Shown here: positions 46,286 to 55,650 of the stretch, one piece after another
Position numbering within the stretch: the first letter of the stretch is position 1
How the letters are laid out: the number at the start of each line of letters is the position of its first letter
Assembly: GCA_019550975.1 (NCBI GenBank)
Contig: SDWH01000004.1
Location: 62,001-126,000, forward strand
Reading direction: 5' to 3'
Length of the DNA stretch: 64,000 nt
Origin: Bacteroidales bacterium SW299
Lineage (GTDB): Bacteria > Bacteroidota > Bacteroidia > Bacteroidales > Bacteroidaceae
Program-made: the position numbers and the translations under genes
The notes under the pieces: model-generated
The model's database searches: none
What the model saw: the letters and a program-made list of their open reading frames with translations, nothing else
Told to the model about the DNA's origin: nothing

Positions 46286-48433
46286 ATGAAAAAAACAGAT
46301 CTTATGACCATGACAGCCGCCATCGCACTGGCGACTTCATCGTGTACCGCTCCCGACAAAACGACGGACGAAGGGCCGATCATCGGGAGGCAGGAAATCA
46401 CAGCAGACAACGGAAGGATGACTCCGGAAATACTTTGGGCGATGGGACGCATCGGCTCTTCAAGCGTTTCGCCCGACGGCAAACAGATTGCCTACACCGT
46501 TTCTTACTACAGCGTAAAAGAAAACAAGAGCCATACGGTCATCTATGTAATGAACGCTGACGGCTCAGACAACAAACTCCTCACGTCTTCGGCAGCAAGC
46601 GAAAGCGAACCGGTCTGGATAAAAAAGGGAAGCAAGCTGGCTTTTCTCAGCAAAGGACAAATCTGGGAAATGAATCCGGACGGAACGGAACGCAAACAAT
46701 TGTCGGAAATAGAAGGCAATGTGGACGGATTCAAGTTCTCACCGGACGAGTCAAAAGTCCTTTTCGTATCGCAAGTGAAATACGGGAAGCGCACCGCTGA
46801 CATTTATCCCGACCTTGACAAGGCAAGCGGAAAAATAATTGACGACCTGATGTACAAGCATTGGGACGAATGGGTAGAAAGCATTCCCCACCCGTTTATA
46901 GCCCCGTTTGACGGAAACAAGGTGGGCGAAGCGACCGACATCCTGAAAGACGAGCCTTATGAATCGCCGATGAAACCTTTCGGGGGAGTAGAACAGCTTG
47001 CATGGAGTCCGGCTTCGGACAAGATAGCCTATACCTGCCGCAAGAAGACAGGCTTGGCATACGCCGTTTCTACCGACAGCGACATCTATCTGTATGATGT
47101 GGCGTCCGGCAAGACCGAGAATCTCTGCAAAGATTATACCGCGAATCCCCAGAAGAAAGACGACAAGAACGAAGGCTACGACATCAATCCGCAGTTCTCG
47201 CCCGACGGAAAGTTCATCGCATGGCAGAGCATGGAACACGACGGTTATGAAAGCGATCTGAACCGCCTGTATGTCCTTGACTTGGAGAAGAAAGAAAAAT
47301 TCAATGCTGCAAGTGCATTTGAAACCAATGTTGACACTTATGTATGGACTCCTGCTTCAGACGGTTTCTATCTGACCGGCACATGGCACGGAACAGAGCA
47401 GATTTATCGCCTGGGACTGAATGACTGGAAAGACAGCAAGGCACCGGTCAAAATTACGGAGGGACTGCATGACTATGGAAGCATCAGCTTGAGCGGCGAC
47501 AGACTGATTGCCACACGCCACTCGATGAGCCAGGCAGACGAAATCTATTCGGTTCCGGTAAAGTTTGACGGCAATTTTGCAAAAGCAACACAGCTTACAA
47601 ACGAAAACAAGCATATCTACGACAAGCTGGAAATGGGCCGTGTGGAAGAACGCTGGATAAAAACCACCGACGGAAAAGACATGCTGACATGGGTAATTTA
47701 TCCGCCGCAGTTCGACCCACAAAAGAAGTACCCCACTCTGCTCTATTGTGAGGGCGGTCCGCAAAGTCCGCTGGGACAGTTCTGGAGCTACCGCTGGAAT
47801 TTCCAGATTATGGCAGCGAACGACTACATCATTGTAGCTCCCTGCCGGCGCGGTATGCCGGGATTCGGCGTGGAATGGAATGAAGCCATCAGCGGAGATT
47901 ACGGAGGCCAGTGCATGAGGGACTACCTGACCGCCATCGATGAAGTAGCGAAAGAGCCGTTCGTCGACAAAGACCATCTGGGATGCGTAGGTGCCAGTTT
48001 CGGTGGATTTTCCGTATACTGGCTGGCCGGACACCACAACAAACGCTTCAAGGCTTTCATAGCCCACGACGGCATTTTCAACATGGAAATGCAGTATCTG
48101 GAAACGGAAGAGAAATGGTTTGCCAACTGGGATATGGGCGGAGCATTCTGGGACAAGAACAACGCCACAGCCCAACGCACTTTTGCCAACTCTCCCCACC
48201 GCTTCGTAGACAAATGGGACACCCCGATTCTCTGCATCCACGGCGAAAAAGACTACCGTATCCTTGCAAACCAGGCGATGGCAGCCTTCGATGCAGCCAA
48301 GATGCGCGGCATACCTGCCGAACTGCTGATTTTCCCCGATGAAAACCACTGGGTTCTCCAGCCGCAGAACGGCGTGCTCTGGCAGCGCACCTTCTTCAAC
48401 TGGCTTGACCGCTGGCTGAAACCGAAAGAATAA
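46286..48433 (+). CDS. S9-family serine peptidase lipoprotein (prolyl oligopeptidase/dipeptidyl peptidase type)
   Basis: From ATG 46,286 the protein has 715 residues with a lipobox (ALATSSC, Cys20). The first about 440 residues form a beta-propeller with repeated WD40/PD40-like blades (VSPDGKQIAYTVSYYS; FSPDESKVLFVSQ; FSPDGKFIAWQSMEHDGYESD). The C-terminal alpha/beta-hydrolase has the catalytic triad Ser571 (GASFGGFS), Asp656 (HGEKDYRI) and His688 (DENHW). It should cleave short peptides after an N-terminal dipeptide in the periplasm; DPP5- or acylaminoacyl-type specificity cannot be told by eye. It is a single-gene unit with its own promoter and terminator. Confidence 0.92.
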   Translation: MKKTDLMTMTAAIALATSSCTAPDKTTDEGPIIGRQEITADNGRMTPEILWAMGRIGSSSVSPDGKQIAYTVSYYSVKENKSHTVIYVMNADGSDNKLLTSSAASESEPVWIKKGSKLAFLSKGQIWEMNPDGTERKQLSEIEGNVDGFKFSPDESKVLFVSQVKYGKRTADIYPDLDKASGKIIDDLMYKHWDEWVESIPHPFIAPFDGNKVGEATDILKDEPYESPMKPFGGVEQLAWSPASDKIAYTCRKKTGLAYAVSTDSDIYLYDVASGKTENLCKDYTANPQKKDDKNEGYDINPQFSPDGKFIAWQSMEHDGYESDLNRLYVLDLEKKEKFNAASAFETNVDTYVWTPASDGFYLTGTWHGTEQIYRLGLNDWKDSKAPVKITEGLHDYGSISLSGDRLIATRHSMSQADEIYSVPVKFDGNFAKATQLTNENKHIYDKLEMGRVEERWIKTTDGKDMLTWVIYPPQFDPQKKYPTLLYCEGGPQSPLGQFWSYRWNFQIMAANDYIIVAPCRRGMPGFGVEWNEAISGDYGGQCMRDYLTAIDEVAKEPFVDKDHLGCVGASFGGFSVYWLAGHHNKRFKAFIAHDGIFNMEMQYLETEEKWFANWDMGGAFWDKNNATAQRTFANSPHRFVDKWDTPILCIHGEKDYRILANQAMAAFDAAKMRGIPAELLIFPDENHWVLQPQNGVLWQRTFFNWLDRWLKPKE

Positions 48434-48450
48434 CCGCAAAGACAAAAAAG

Positions 48451-48510
48451 CACCCCGTCACCCCTGTTAAAGCAACCGATTGCCTTAAAAAGAGTGGCGG
48501 GGTGTTTTGC
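48451..48510 (+). terminator. Terminator after the S9 peptidase gene
   Basis: CACCCCGTCAC (48,451-48,461) pairs with GTGGCGGGGTG (48,494-48,504) with one mismatch, followed by TTTTGC. An inner pairing (AAGCAACCG and related) is possible in the 32-base loop. It lies 17 bases after the stop codon. The remaining gap to 48,692 shows nothing else. Confidence 0.75.
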
Positions 48511-48691
48511 ATAAGGGCGAATCTTTTCAGAACTGTCAGACAAAGACCCGCACCATTTAAAACAAGATCAGCCGGCAATTCACAAACCGGCTGTCTTACG
48601 GAAACTAAAATTATCTATAAAACCTATTGAAAACACACTTATTCACACGCCTTGAATAAATATAAACAAAGCAAATTCCTGTTTTGTTCAA

Positions 48692-49114
48692 TCAATACCC
48701 GAAAAAAGTAACCGGATAACCGTCCAGCAGGCAGTCCAGACGTCCGTCATACATCTGCATATTGTCCATATACGAATAGTCGCCTCCCCCATAGTGCATG
48801 CGGATACTTGTATAGAAAGCATCATACCAGTCCCACGTGAATACATAACGGGATTCCTGCACATATCCGTCACGGTATTGGATGCGGACATAGTCCTCGC
48901 CCGTATTGTCCGGATAGAAAGTGATTTCCTGCCTGTGGAAACCGTCGGAATCCGACCATTCGTCCACCCACACAAAACTGCAAAGATATTCCGTATTCTC
49001 ACGGTAGTCAAGCGTATTGTTGCCGATCGAGAAGTCCACTTCACACGACGGGAGCAAAATCACAAGCGCAGCCAAAGCCGCTATATAATAGAGTTTTCGA
49101 ACTGATGTTTTCAT
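48692..49114 (-). CDS. Small lipoprotein of unknown function
   Basis: The 140-residue protein has a lipoprotein signal (MKTSVRKLYYIAALAAL to LLPSC, Cys24). The mature part is acidic and very rich in Tyr, Asp and Trp (EYLCSFVWVDEWSD; YVFTWDWYDAFYTSIRMHYGGGDYSYMD in part) and is probably a small beta-barrel or sandwich of the lipocalin-like type common in Bacteroidales. I do not recognise a named family. A good -7 element (TACCTTTG on the minus strand, 49,145-49,152) lies 30 bases upstream, so it is a monocistronic real gene. Confidence 0.75.
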   Translation of the reverse strand: MKTSVRKLYYIAALAALVILLPSCEVDFSIGNNTLDYRENTEYLCSFVWVDEWSDSDGFHRQEITFYPDNTGEDYVRIQYRDGYVQESRYVFTWDWYDAFYTSIRMHYGGGDYSYMDNMQMYDGRLDCLLDGYPVTFFGY

Positions 49115-49144
49115 AATGTTTCCTCCTTTGGTTTTTTCTATAGC

Positions 49145-49152
49145 ACAAAGGT
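49145..49152 (-). promoter_or_regulatory. Promoter -7 element of the small lipoprotein gene
   Basis: The minus strand reads TACCTTTG followed by T, matching TAnnTTTG, 30 bases upstream of the start at 49,114. Confidence 0.5.
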
Positions 49153-49249
49153 AAGGAAACCCTATGAAAGCAGAAAAAGATAATTCCTAAGATTAAAGGG
49201 GAAAATCCCTAAACCTGTTAGGGCTTTCCCTTTAGGGCCGGACAGACGC

Positions 49250-49870
49250 TCAGTCTTTAAGCAGTGTCTGAAGCGCATCGCGCCAGTCCTCGCCATTCTC
49301 CGGCTGATACGTAACGAATCCAGCCTTATGTCCGGCAGCGATGTTGGATGCCCCGTCGTCTACGAAAAGCGTTTCTGAGGGCACTATTCCGCTGTCTTCA
49401 ACCACCATTCTGAAAATCCGCTCGTCGGGCTTGAGCACTCCCAGCTGATACGACAGATAGAGCTTGTCGAAATATGCGTTCAAGGGCTTGCGGCGGGCAG
49501 AAAACTCCTCGCTGCACGCCCAGTCCATCACATAGGGATTCGTGTTGCTGAGCACATACAGCCTGTACCTCCTGCGGAGCTCTTCCAGGCATTCCAGCAT
49601 CGCCTCGTCCACCCCCGTAAAAAAGCCGAGCCATGCCTGCCGCGTTTCTTCCCACTCCAGCTTGCGGCCGCAAAGCACGCCCAGCTTGTCCTGAAAGGTC
49701 TGGGCGTCAATAGCGCCCTCTTCAAGCTCCTGAAATATCCCCGTCTGGTGATACTTGTCCAAACGCTGGTCAGCGTCGGCTAGTCCCAGACGCACAAACG
49801 CTTCTACAGCTTTCTCCCTGTCGATCGGGGCAATCACGCCCCCGAAGTCAAAAAGTATATTCTTAATCAT
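49250..49870 (-). CDS. HAD-superfamily phosphatase (YihX-like)
   Basis: From ATG 49,870 (MIKNILFDFGG) the protein has 206 residues; the longer frame adds ten unlikely ones. HAD motif I is ILFDFGGVIAPID with the nucleophile Asp8 and Gly in place of the second Asp, a usual change in this branch. Motif II is VLSNTNP, motif III is the Lys in VLKPDERIF, and motif IV is LFVDDGASNI. A helical cap lies at about 20-90. It is probably a sugar-phosphate or nucleotide phosphatase in the cytoplasm. It follows the pseudouridine synthase by 34 bases as the last gene of a three-gene run. Confidence 0.9.
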   Translation of the reverse strand: MIKNILFDFGGVIAPIDREKAVEAFVRLGLADADQRLDKYHQTGIFQELEEGAIDAQTFQDKLGVLCGRKLEWEETRQAWLGFFTGVDEAMLECLEELRRRYRLYVLSNTNPYVMDWACSEEFSARRKPLNAYFDKLYLSYQLGVLKPDERIFRMVVEDSGIVPSETLFVDDGASNIAAGHKAGFVTYQPENGEDWRDALQTLLKD

Positions 49871-49904
49871 AGTCTGCTGAAAATTGACATTCCAATCCAA
49901 AAGC

Positions 49905-50834
49905 CTACATCTGCCTGCTCTTCATGACCAGATTCTTGAACGGAGAAGGATAAGGCGTTTCAAACGCCATCAGCTCTCCGGTCACCGGATGGTGAAAGCA
50001 GAGCTTGAAGGCATGGAGAGCCATCCTGCCCAGCGGATCAACCGGGCATCCGTAACGCTCATCTCCCACAACCGGATGCCCGAGCGACTGCATATGCACG
50101 CGGATCTGATTCTTGCGCCCCGTTTCAAGCTGGAGCTCCACCAGCGAATAGCCGTTGGCGCGCTTGATGGTCTTGTAATGAGTCAGCGCATACTTTCCTC
50201 CGTCGTCATAGTCCGACGAACTTACATACAGCTTGCGGTCGGTCAGCCAGGACTCTACAGAGCCTTGGTCCTTTTCCATCTCACCCGACACCACGGCCAC
50301 ATACCTGCGGTCGGTCACAATGTCGTGCCAGTTGTCGCGCAACGTATGCTGGGTCTTTTCATCCTTGGCATACATCATGATACCCGACGTTTCCCGGTCC
50401 AGCCGGTGCACCACAAAGACACGGTTGTTCCGGTTCTCACGCTTCACGTATTCATTAAGGATATGCTGCGCTGTGCGCTCCTTCTGATGGTCGGTGGCAA
50501 CAGAAAGCAGCCCTTCCTTTTTCTCCACAACAATCAGATAGGCATCCTCATAAAGCAGTTTGAGCATCGGATTTCGAAATTCGCGGTTATGCTTTTCCCT
50601 GCTGATCTGGACCTTCATGCCCGGTTTCAGAGGAAAGTTATACTGTGTCTGTATGTTATTGTCCACCAGCACCACCCGGTGCGTCAGCAGCGACTTTACG
50701 CGCGTGCGGCTGATTCCGGCCATGCTCTTCATGAGAAACGACATCAGTTCATCCGGTTCGGTCACATTATAAACCGTATATTTTGCGGCGGCACGTGCCC
50801 TGGGACGTCCTCCCGCCTTGCTTTTCTTCAACAT
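49905..50834 (-). CDS. RluA-family pseudouridine synthase
   Basis: The 309-residue protein has an S4-like RNA-binding start (ELMSFLMKSMAGISRTRVKSLLTHRVVLVDN) and the RluA catalytic core with NNRVFVVHRLDRETSGIMMYAK, where Asp146 is the catalytic residue. YSLVELQLETGRKNQIRVHMQSLGHPVVGDERYG completes the family signature (read in two parts). It modifies uridines in 23S rRNA or tRNA. The basic N-terminus (KKSKAGGRPRARAAAK) is consistent with RNA binding. It is 32 bases downstream of rlmD, another rRNA-modifying enzyme, so the two probably share a transcript. Confidence 0.93.
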   Translation of the reverse strand: MLKKSKAGGRPRARAAAKYTVYNVTEPDELMSFLMKSMAGISRTRVKSLLTHRVVLVDNNIQTQYNFPLKPGMKVQISREKHNREFRNPMLKLLYEDAYLIVVEKKEGLLSVATDHQKERTAQHILNEYVKRENRNNRVFVVHRLDRETSGIMMYAKDEKTQHTLRDNWHDIVTDRRYVAVVSGEMEKDQGSVESWLTDRKLYVSSSDYDDGGKYALTHYKTIKRANGYSLVELQLETGRKNQIRVHMQSLGHPVVGDERYGCPVDPLGRMALHAFKLCFHHPVTGELMAFETPYPSPFKNLVMKSRQM

Positions 50835-50866
50835 ATATCAGAATCGATTGTTTTTTTACCCAAGAA

Positions 50867-52285
50867 TCATCTTTTTTCCAGAAGCACAACGTTTTCAACG
50901 TGGTGCGTATGAGGAAACATGTCTACCGGCTGGACAGCAGCCACACGGTATTTGCAGTCGAGCAGCTGCAGGTCGCGCGCCTGTGTGGCAGGATTGCAGC
51001 TTACGTAGACAATGCGCTGCGGCTCGGCAAACAGCAGCACGTCAACCACATCGCCGTGCATCCCGGCGCGGGGCGGATCGGTGATGATGACATCCGGACG
51101 CCCGTGTTCGCTGATAAACTCCTGCGTCAGGATGTCCTTCATGTCGCCCGCATAAAAAAGCGTATTCTCAATGCCGTTGATGGCCGAGTTTACCTTTGCA
51201 TCTTCAATCGCTTCGGGCACATACTCGATGCCCACAACCTTGCGCGCCCGACGCGACACGAAATTCGCGATGGTTCCGGTTCCGGTATACAGGTCATACA
51301 CCAGCTCATTCCCCGTCAGTCCGGCAAACTCGCGCGCCACCTTATACAAATTATACGCCTGCTCGGAATTGGTCTGATAAAACGACTTCGGTCCGATTTT
51401 GAAACGCAGCCCTTCCATCACTTCAAAGATGTGGTCGGTTCCCTTGAAAACATTCACCTCAAGATCCCCGAAGGTGTCGTTGCACTTGTTGTTCACCACA
51501 TACAAAAGCGAGGTGATCTGCGGGAATTTGCCGGCCACGTAGTCCAAAAGCTCCTTCATCCGGTCAAGCTCCCCGTCGGAAGTGATCTTGCACTGCAGGA
51601 GCACCATCAGTTCGCCGGTGGAAGAAGTGCGCACCATCATGTTGCGCAGCATCCCTTCCTGCGTGCGGAGATTGAAGAAAGAAAAGTTGTGCGCATAAGC
51701 ATAGTCGCGGATGGCATTGCGGATCTGGTTGGAGATGTCATCCTGAAGCCAGCATTTCTCAATGGCCAGCACCTTGTCAAACGCTCCGGGGATATGGAAT
51801 CCCACCGCATTCATCTGGTCGTACGTCACGTCCTGCTTCACTTCGTCCTCCGTCAGCCAGCGCTTGTTGGAGAAAGTAAACTCAAGCTTGTTGCGATAAA
51901 AGCAGGTCTTTTCCGAACCGAGAATCGGACGGAACTCAGGCAGCTCCACCTTTCCTATGCGCGTAAGGTTGTCGAACACCTGCTTCTGCTTGTACCTCAG
52001 CTGCTCGCTGTAGGCCAGACACTGCCACTTGCATCCCCCGCAAACGCCGAAATGCTGGCAGAACGGCTCGACGCGCATGGCAGAGCGTTCATGAAATTTC
52101 ACCGCCACAGCCTCGGCATAATGGTTTTTCTTGCGCTTCACCTGCAAGTCCACCACATCCCCCGGCACCACATACGGCACAAACACTACCAAATCGTTCA
52201 CCCTTGCCACTGCTTTTCCTTCAGCGGCCACATCTGTTATCGTCACCTTCTCAAGTAAAGGAAGTTCTTTTTTCTTTCTTGCCAC
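50867..52285 (-). CDS. rlmD: 23S rRNA (uracil-5-)-methyltransferase RlmD/RumA-type
   Basis: The 472-residue protein starts at a GTG (MARKKKELPLL). A TRAM RNA-binding domain (about 10-65, ITDVAAEGKAVARVNDLVVFVP) is followed by an iron-sulfur region with Cys76, Cys82, Cys85 and Cys89 (FCQHFGVCGGCKWQC), and a SAM-dependent methyltransferase domain with VYDLYTGTGTIANFVS, VIITDPPRAGMHGD and the catalytic Cys in IVYVSCNPATQ. It makes 5-methyluridine in 23S rRNA; which uridine is set by family, not by what I can see. It diverges from ppdK, with a -7 element at 52,317. Confidence 0.93.
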   Translation of the reverse strand: MARKKKELPLLEKVTITDVAAEGKAVARVNDLVVFVPYVVPGDVVDLQVKRKKNHYAEAVAVKFHERSAMRVEPFCQHFGVCGGCKWQCLAYSEQLRYKQKQVFDNLTRIGKVELPEFRPILGSEKTCFYRNKLEFTFSNKRWLTEDEVKQDVTYDQMNAVGFHIPGAFDKVLAIEKCWLQDDISNQIRNAIRDYAYAHNFSFFNLRTQEGMLRNMMVRTSSTGELMVLLQCKITSDGELDRMKELLDYVAGKFPQITSLLYVVNNKCNDTFGDLEVNVFKGTDHIFEVMEGLRFKIGPKSFYQTNSEQAYNLYKVAREFAGLTGNELVYDLYTGTGTIANFVSRRARKVVGIEYVPEAIEDAKVNSAINGIENTLFYAGDMKDILTQEFISEHGRPDVIITDPPRAGMHGDVVDVLLFAEPQRIVYVSCNPATQARDLQLLDCKYRVAAVQPVDMFPHTHHVENVVLLEKR

Positions 52286-52316
52286 GTTCGTTTACAATAA
52301 AATCCAATTCGGGAGG

Positions 52317-52324
52317 CAAAGGTA
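52317..52324 (-). promoter_or_regulatory. Promoter -7 element of rlmD
   Basis: The minus strand reads TACCTTTG followed by CC, matching TAnnTTTG, 31 bases upstream of the GTG start of rlmD. Confidence 0.5.
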
Positions 52325-52418
52325 ATTATTTTTCCACACATAACGAAACATGTATGCCGCATACACGGATTTGCAGTCCATGTCGGATAAAAAATCCAGC
52401 CTGAGGGACAAAAGCTCT

Positions 52419-52502
52419 ATCTCCACGCTGGAGATGCACGTCTTCAGCCTGAAGACACAGATCTCCAGACTGAGGATATATATCTCCAGACTAAAGATAA
52501 AG
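52419..52502. repeat. 21-bp palindromic tandem repeat, array C (4 units)
   Basis: Units start at 52,419, 52,440, 52,461 and 52,482 with a 21-base period and the same ATCTCCAnnCTGGAGAT-type half-palindromes as arrays A and B. A degenerate fifth unit may lie at about 52,395. The array lies in the divergent rlmD-ppdK region, upstream of the ppdK promoter. It is transcribed into neither coding sequence. Confidence 0.9.
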
Positions 52503-52636
52503 AACGGTGCAGCGCATCCCTCTTTTTCAGCCCCGAAACCGCCCTGCCACCCGCAGGCAAACATGCAAAACGGCAGGCAAGCGGCGGTTTTGACAACTCG
52601 ATATTGCAAAACATGCCCAACAACACGTGTTTTGCA

Positions 52637-52668
52637 TTTGATATATTACATTTTTTACATAGATTTGC
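52637..52668 (+). promoter_or_regulatory. Promoter of ppdK
   Basis: A -33 TTTG (52,637-52,640) and a -7 TAGATTTG (52,660-52,667) followed by C are 19 bases apart, the ideal Bacteroides spacing. Transcription would start about 45 bases before the start codon at 52,722. Confidence 0.75.
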
Positions 52669-52721
52669 ATCCATTCTTAGAAAAAGAAACATTTATAACC
52701 ATTAAAATCATACTGAACAAA

Positions 52722-55445
52722 ATGGAAACAAAAAGAGTTTACACGTTCGGAAACGGATACGCTGAAGGCAAAGCCGACATGCGCAACCTGTTGGGCGGCA
52801 AAGGCGCCAATCTTGCAGAAATGAATCTGATAGGCGTTCCGGTACCTCCCGGTTTTACAATAACAACCGAAGTCTGCAACGAATATTTTGAAAAAGGAAA
52901 AGACGATGTAGTAGCACTGCTGAAAGACGATGTGGAACGGTCCATCGCAGGTGTCGAAACATTGATGAAATCCAAATTCGGCGACGTCGAAAATCCGCTG
53001 CTCGTTTCCGTACGCTCAGGAGCACGGGCTTCCATGCCGGGCATGATGGATACGATTCTGAATCTGGGACTGAATGACGACGTTGTGGCCGGACTGGCAC
53101 GCAAGACCGGAAACGAACGTTTCGCATGGGACTCATACCGACGCTTCGTACAGATGTACGGCGATGTGGTTTTAGGCATGAAGCCCGCCAACAAAGACGA
53201 CATCGACCCGTTCGAAGCCATCATTGAAGACGTGAAGAAAAAGAAAGGAGTCCGCCTGGACAACGAACTGGAAGTGGAAGACCTGAAAGAACTGGTCAGA
53301 CGCTTCAAGGAAGCGGTAAAGACACAGACAGGAAAAGACTTCCCAAGCGACGCCTACGAACAGCTGTGGGGAGCCATCTGCGCCGTGTTCGACTCATGGA
53401 TGAACGAACGCGCCATCCTGTACCGCAAGATGGAAGGCATCCCGGCTGAATGGGGAACAGCCGTCAACGTCCAGGCCATGGTATTCGGAAACATGGGCGA
53501 CACATCGGCCACCGGAGTATGCTTCTCGCGCGATGCTGCCACAGGTGAAGACCTCTTCAACGGCGAATACCTGATCAATGCACAGGGCGAAGACGTGGTG
53601 GCAGGTATCCGCACGCCGCAGCAGATTACAAAGATCGGCTCACAACGCTGGGCCAAACTCCAGGGCATATCCGAAGAAGAACGCGCAAGCAAATACCCGT
53701 CAATGGAAGAAGCCATGCCCGAAATCTACAAGGAACTCGACGCATTGCAGACCAAACTGGAGAACCATTACCGTGACATGCAGGACATGGAGTTCACCGT
53801 TCAGGAAGGAAAGCTGTGGTTCTTGCAGACACGAAACGGAAAGCGCACGGGAGCTGCCATGGTGCGCATCGCCATGGAAATGCTGGAACAGGGCCTGATT
53901 GACGAAAAGACTGCCATCCTGCGCTGCGAACCGAACAAGCTGGACGAACTGCTCCATCCGGTATTCGACAAAGAAGAGCTCCGCAACGCAAAAGTCCTTA
54001 CACGGGGACTTCCTGCTTCTCCGGGAGCTGCAACCGGCCAGATCGTATTCTTCGCCGAGGACGCAGCCAAATGGCATGCCGAAGGACGCCGCGTGATCAT
54101 GGTACGCATAGAAACTTCGCCGGAAGACTTGGCCGGAATGACTGTTGCAGAAGGTATCCTGACCGCCCGCGGAGGTATGACTTCACACGCTGCCGTAGTG
54201 GCGCGAGGCATGGGCAAATGCTGCGTATCGGGTGCGGGAGCTATCAACGTTGACTACAAGTCGCGCACTGTAGAAATCGACGGCGTTGTCCTGAAGGAAG
54301 GCGACTATATCTCTCTCAACGGAAGCACAGGCGAAGTTTATCAGGGCGAAGTGCCGACTAAGGCCGCTGAAGTGTCGGGCAATTTCGCGAAGCTGATGGA
54401 TTTGTGCAACAAGTATACACGCCTGCAGGTCCGCACCAATGCAGATACGCCGCACGATGCGGAAGTGGCCCGCAAATTCGGTGCTGTAGGTATCGGCCTC
54501 TGCCGCACGGAACACATGTTCTTCGAGAACCAGAAGATTATCGCCATGAGGGAAATGATTCTGGCGCCGGACGTTGAAGGACGCAAAAAGGCACTCGCAA
54601 AACTGCTGCCCTACCAGAAGAACGACTTCAAGGGCATTTTCAAGGCCATGGACGGCTATCCGGTAAACATCCGTCTGCTCGATCCTCCCCTGCATGAGTT
54701 CGTTCCGCACGACCTGAAAGGACAGGAAGAAATGGCCAAAGCCATGGGCGTTACAGTGGAATACATACGCCAGCGTGTAGACAGCCTGTGCGAACACAAC
54801 CCGATGCTCGGACATCGCGGATGCCGTTTGGGAAACACTTATCCGGAAATCACTGAAATGCAGACAGAAGCCATTCTAAGTGCAGCATGCGAGCTGAAGA
54901 AGGAAGGATATGATCCGCATCCGGAAATCATGGTGCCGCTTATCGGTATCCTGTATGAATTTGAAGCGCAGGAAAAAATAATCCGCTCTACCGCCGAGCG
55001 CGTGTTCAGACAAGAAGGAGTTGAAGTGCCGTTCAAAGTGGGTACGATGATTGAAATACCTCGTGCCGCACTGACAGCAAACCGTATCGCTTCACATGCA
55101 GAGTATTTCTCGTTCGGAACAAACGACCTGACTCAAATGACTTTCGGCTATTCACGCGATGACATCGCTTCGTTCCTGCCTGTATACTTGGAAAAGAAGA
55201 TTCTGAAAGTGGATCCTTTCCAGGTGCTCGACCAGAACGGTGTAGGCCAGCTCATCAAGATGGCTGTAGAAAAAGGACGCTCTGTACGTCCCGGCTTGAA
55301 ATGCGGCATCTGCGGCGAACACGGAGGCGAACCGTCATCAGTCAAGTTCTGCCATAAAGTGGGCTTGAATTATGTAAGCTGTTCTCCGTTCCGCGTGCCT
55401 ATTGCCCGACTGGCTGCGGCGCAGGCTGCAATAGAGGAAGCATAA
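52722..55445 (+). CDS. ppdK: Pyruvate, phosphate dikinase
   Basis: From ATG 52,722 (METKRVYTFGNGYAEG) the protein has 907 residues, the usual bacterial length. The N-terminal nucleotide-binding domain has LLGGKGANLAEMNLIGVPVPPGFT and SVRSGARASMPGMMDTILNLG (read in parts). The central swivelling phosphohistidine domain has GGMTSHAAVVARGMGK with His489. The C-terminal barrel has GIGLCRTEHMF, GTNDLTQMTFGYSRDD and the catalytic Cys region KCGICGEHGG. It interconverts pyruvate and phosphoenolpyruvate with ATP and phosphate in central metabolism. I reject the upstream open frame to 52,350 because it reads through the repeat array and the promoter. Confidence 0.98.
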   Translation: METKRVYTFGNGYAEGKADMRNLLGGKGANLAEMNLIGVPVPPGFTITTEVCNEYFEKGKDDVVALLKDDVERSIAGVETLMKSKFGDVENPLLVSVRSGARASMPGMMDTILNLGLNDDVVAGLARKTGNERFAWDSYRRFVQMYGDVVLGMKPANKDDIDPFEAIIEDVKKKKGVRLDNELEVEDLKELVRRFKEAVKTQTGKDFPSDAYEQLWGAICAVFDSWMNERAILYRKMEGIPAEWGTAVNVQAMVFGNMGDTSATGVCFSRDAATGEDLFNGEYLINAQGEDVVAGIRTPQQITKIGSQRWAKLQGISEEERASKYPSMEEAMPEIYKELDALQTKLENHYRDMQDMEFTVQEGKLWFLQTRNGKRTGAAMVRIAMEMLEQGLIDEKTAILRCEPNKLDELLHPVFDKEELRNAKVLTRGLPASPGAATGQIVFFAEDAAKWHAEGRRVIMVRIETSPEDLAGMTVAEGILTARGGMTSHAAVVARGMGKCCVSGAGAINVDYKSRTVEIDGVVLKEGDYISLNGSTGEVYQGEVPTKAAEVSGNFAKLMDLCNKYTRLQVRTNADTPHDAEVARKFGAVGIGLCRTEHMFFENQKIIAMREMILAPDVEGRKKALAKLLPYQKNDFKGIFKAMDGYPVNIRLLDPPLHEFVPHDLKGQEEMAKAMGVTVEYIRQRVDSLCEHNPMLGHRGCRLGNTYPEITEMQTEAILSAACELKKEGYDPHPEIMVPLIGILYEFEAQEKIIRSTAERVFRQEGVEVPFKVGTMIEIPRAALTANRIASHAEYFSFGTNDLTQMTFGYSRDDIASFLPVYLEKKILKVDPFQVLDQNGVGQLIKMAVEKGRSVRPGLKCGICGEHGGEPSSVKFCHKVGLNYVSCSPFRVPIARLAAAQAAIEEA

Positions 55446-55468
55446 ACAGTATAAGATAATCATTGATT

Positions 55469-55516
55469 TAGGCTGTAATGGACTGTTTTTTTCAGACATT
55501 ACAGCCTAAGTTGTTT
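55469..55516 (+). terminator. Terminator of ppdK
   Basis: TAGGCTGTAATG (55,469-55,480) and CATTACAGCCTA (55,497-55,508) form a perfect 12-bp stem around a 16-base loop, followed by a GTTTTT run. It lies 23 bases after the ppdK stop. Confidence 0.9.
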
Positions 55517-55580
55517 TTAGGCGGTTCGTGCATTTGTCCGCAAAAAAATGAGCCCAATAAACGGTACTTGTATACACCAC

Positions 55581-55622
55581 GCATACACTTTTGAACAGTG
55601 GCGCATACACCAACGCATACAC
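55581..55622. repeat. GCATACAC direct repeats beside an integrase relic
   Basis: GCATACAC occurs at 55,581, 55,603 and 55,615, in the same orientation, within 70 bases upstream of the integrase remnant. Such short repeats beside an integrase gene are often its arm-binding sites or part of an attachment site. Confidence 0.5.
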
Positions 55623-55650
55623 CATTTAATAACTTATAAATCAATCTGAT

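Noticed and set aside
52350-52721. N-terminal extension of pyruvate phosphate dikinase
   Set aside because: The frame is open only because the 21-bp repeats lack stops. It precedes the promoter at 52,637-52,668 and a conserved PPDK start lies at 52,722.
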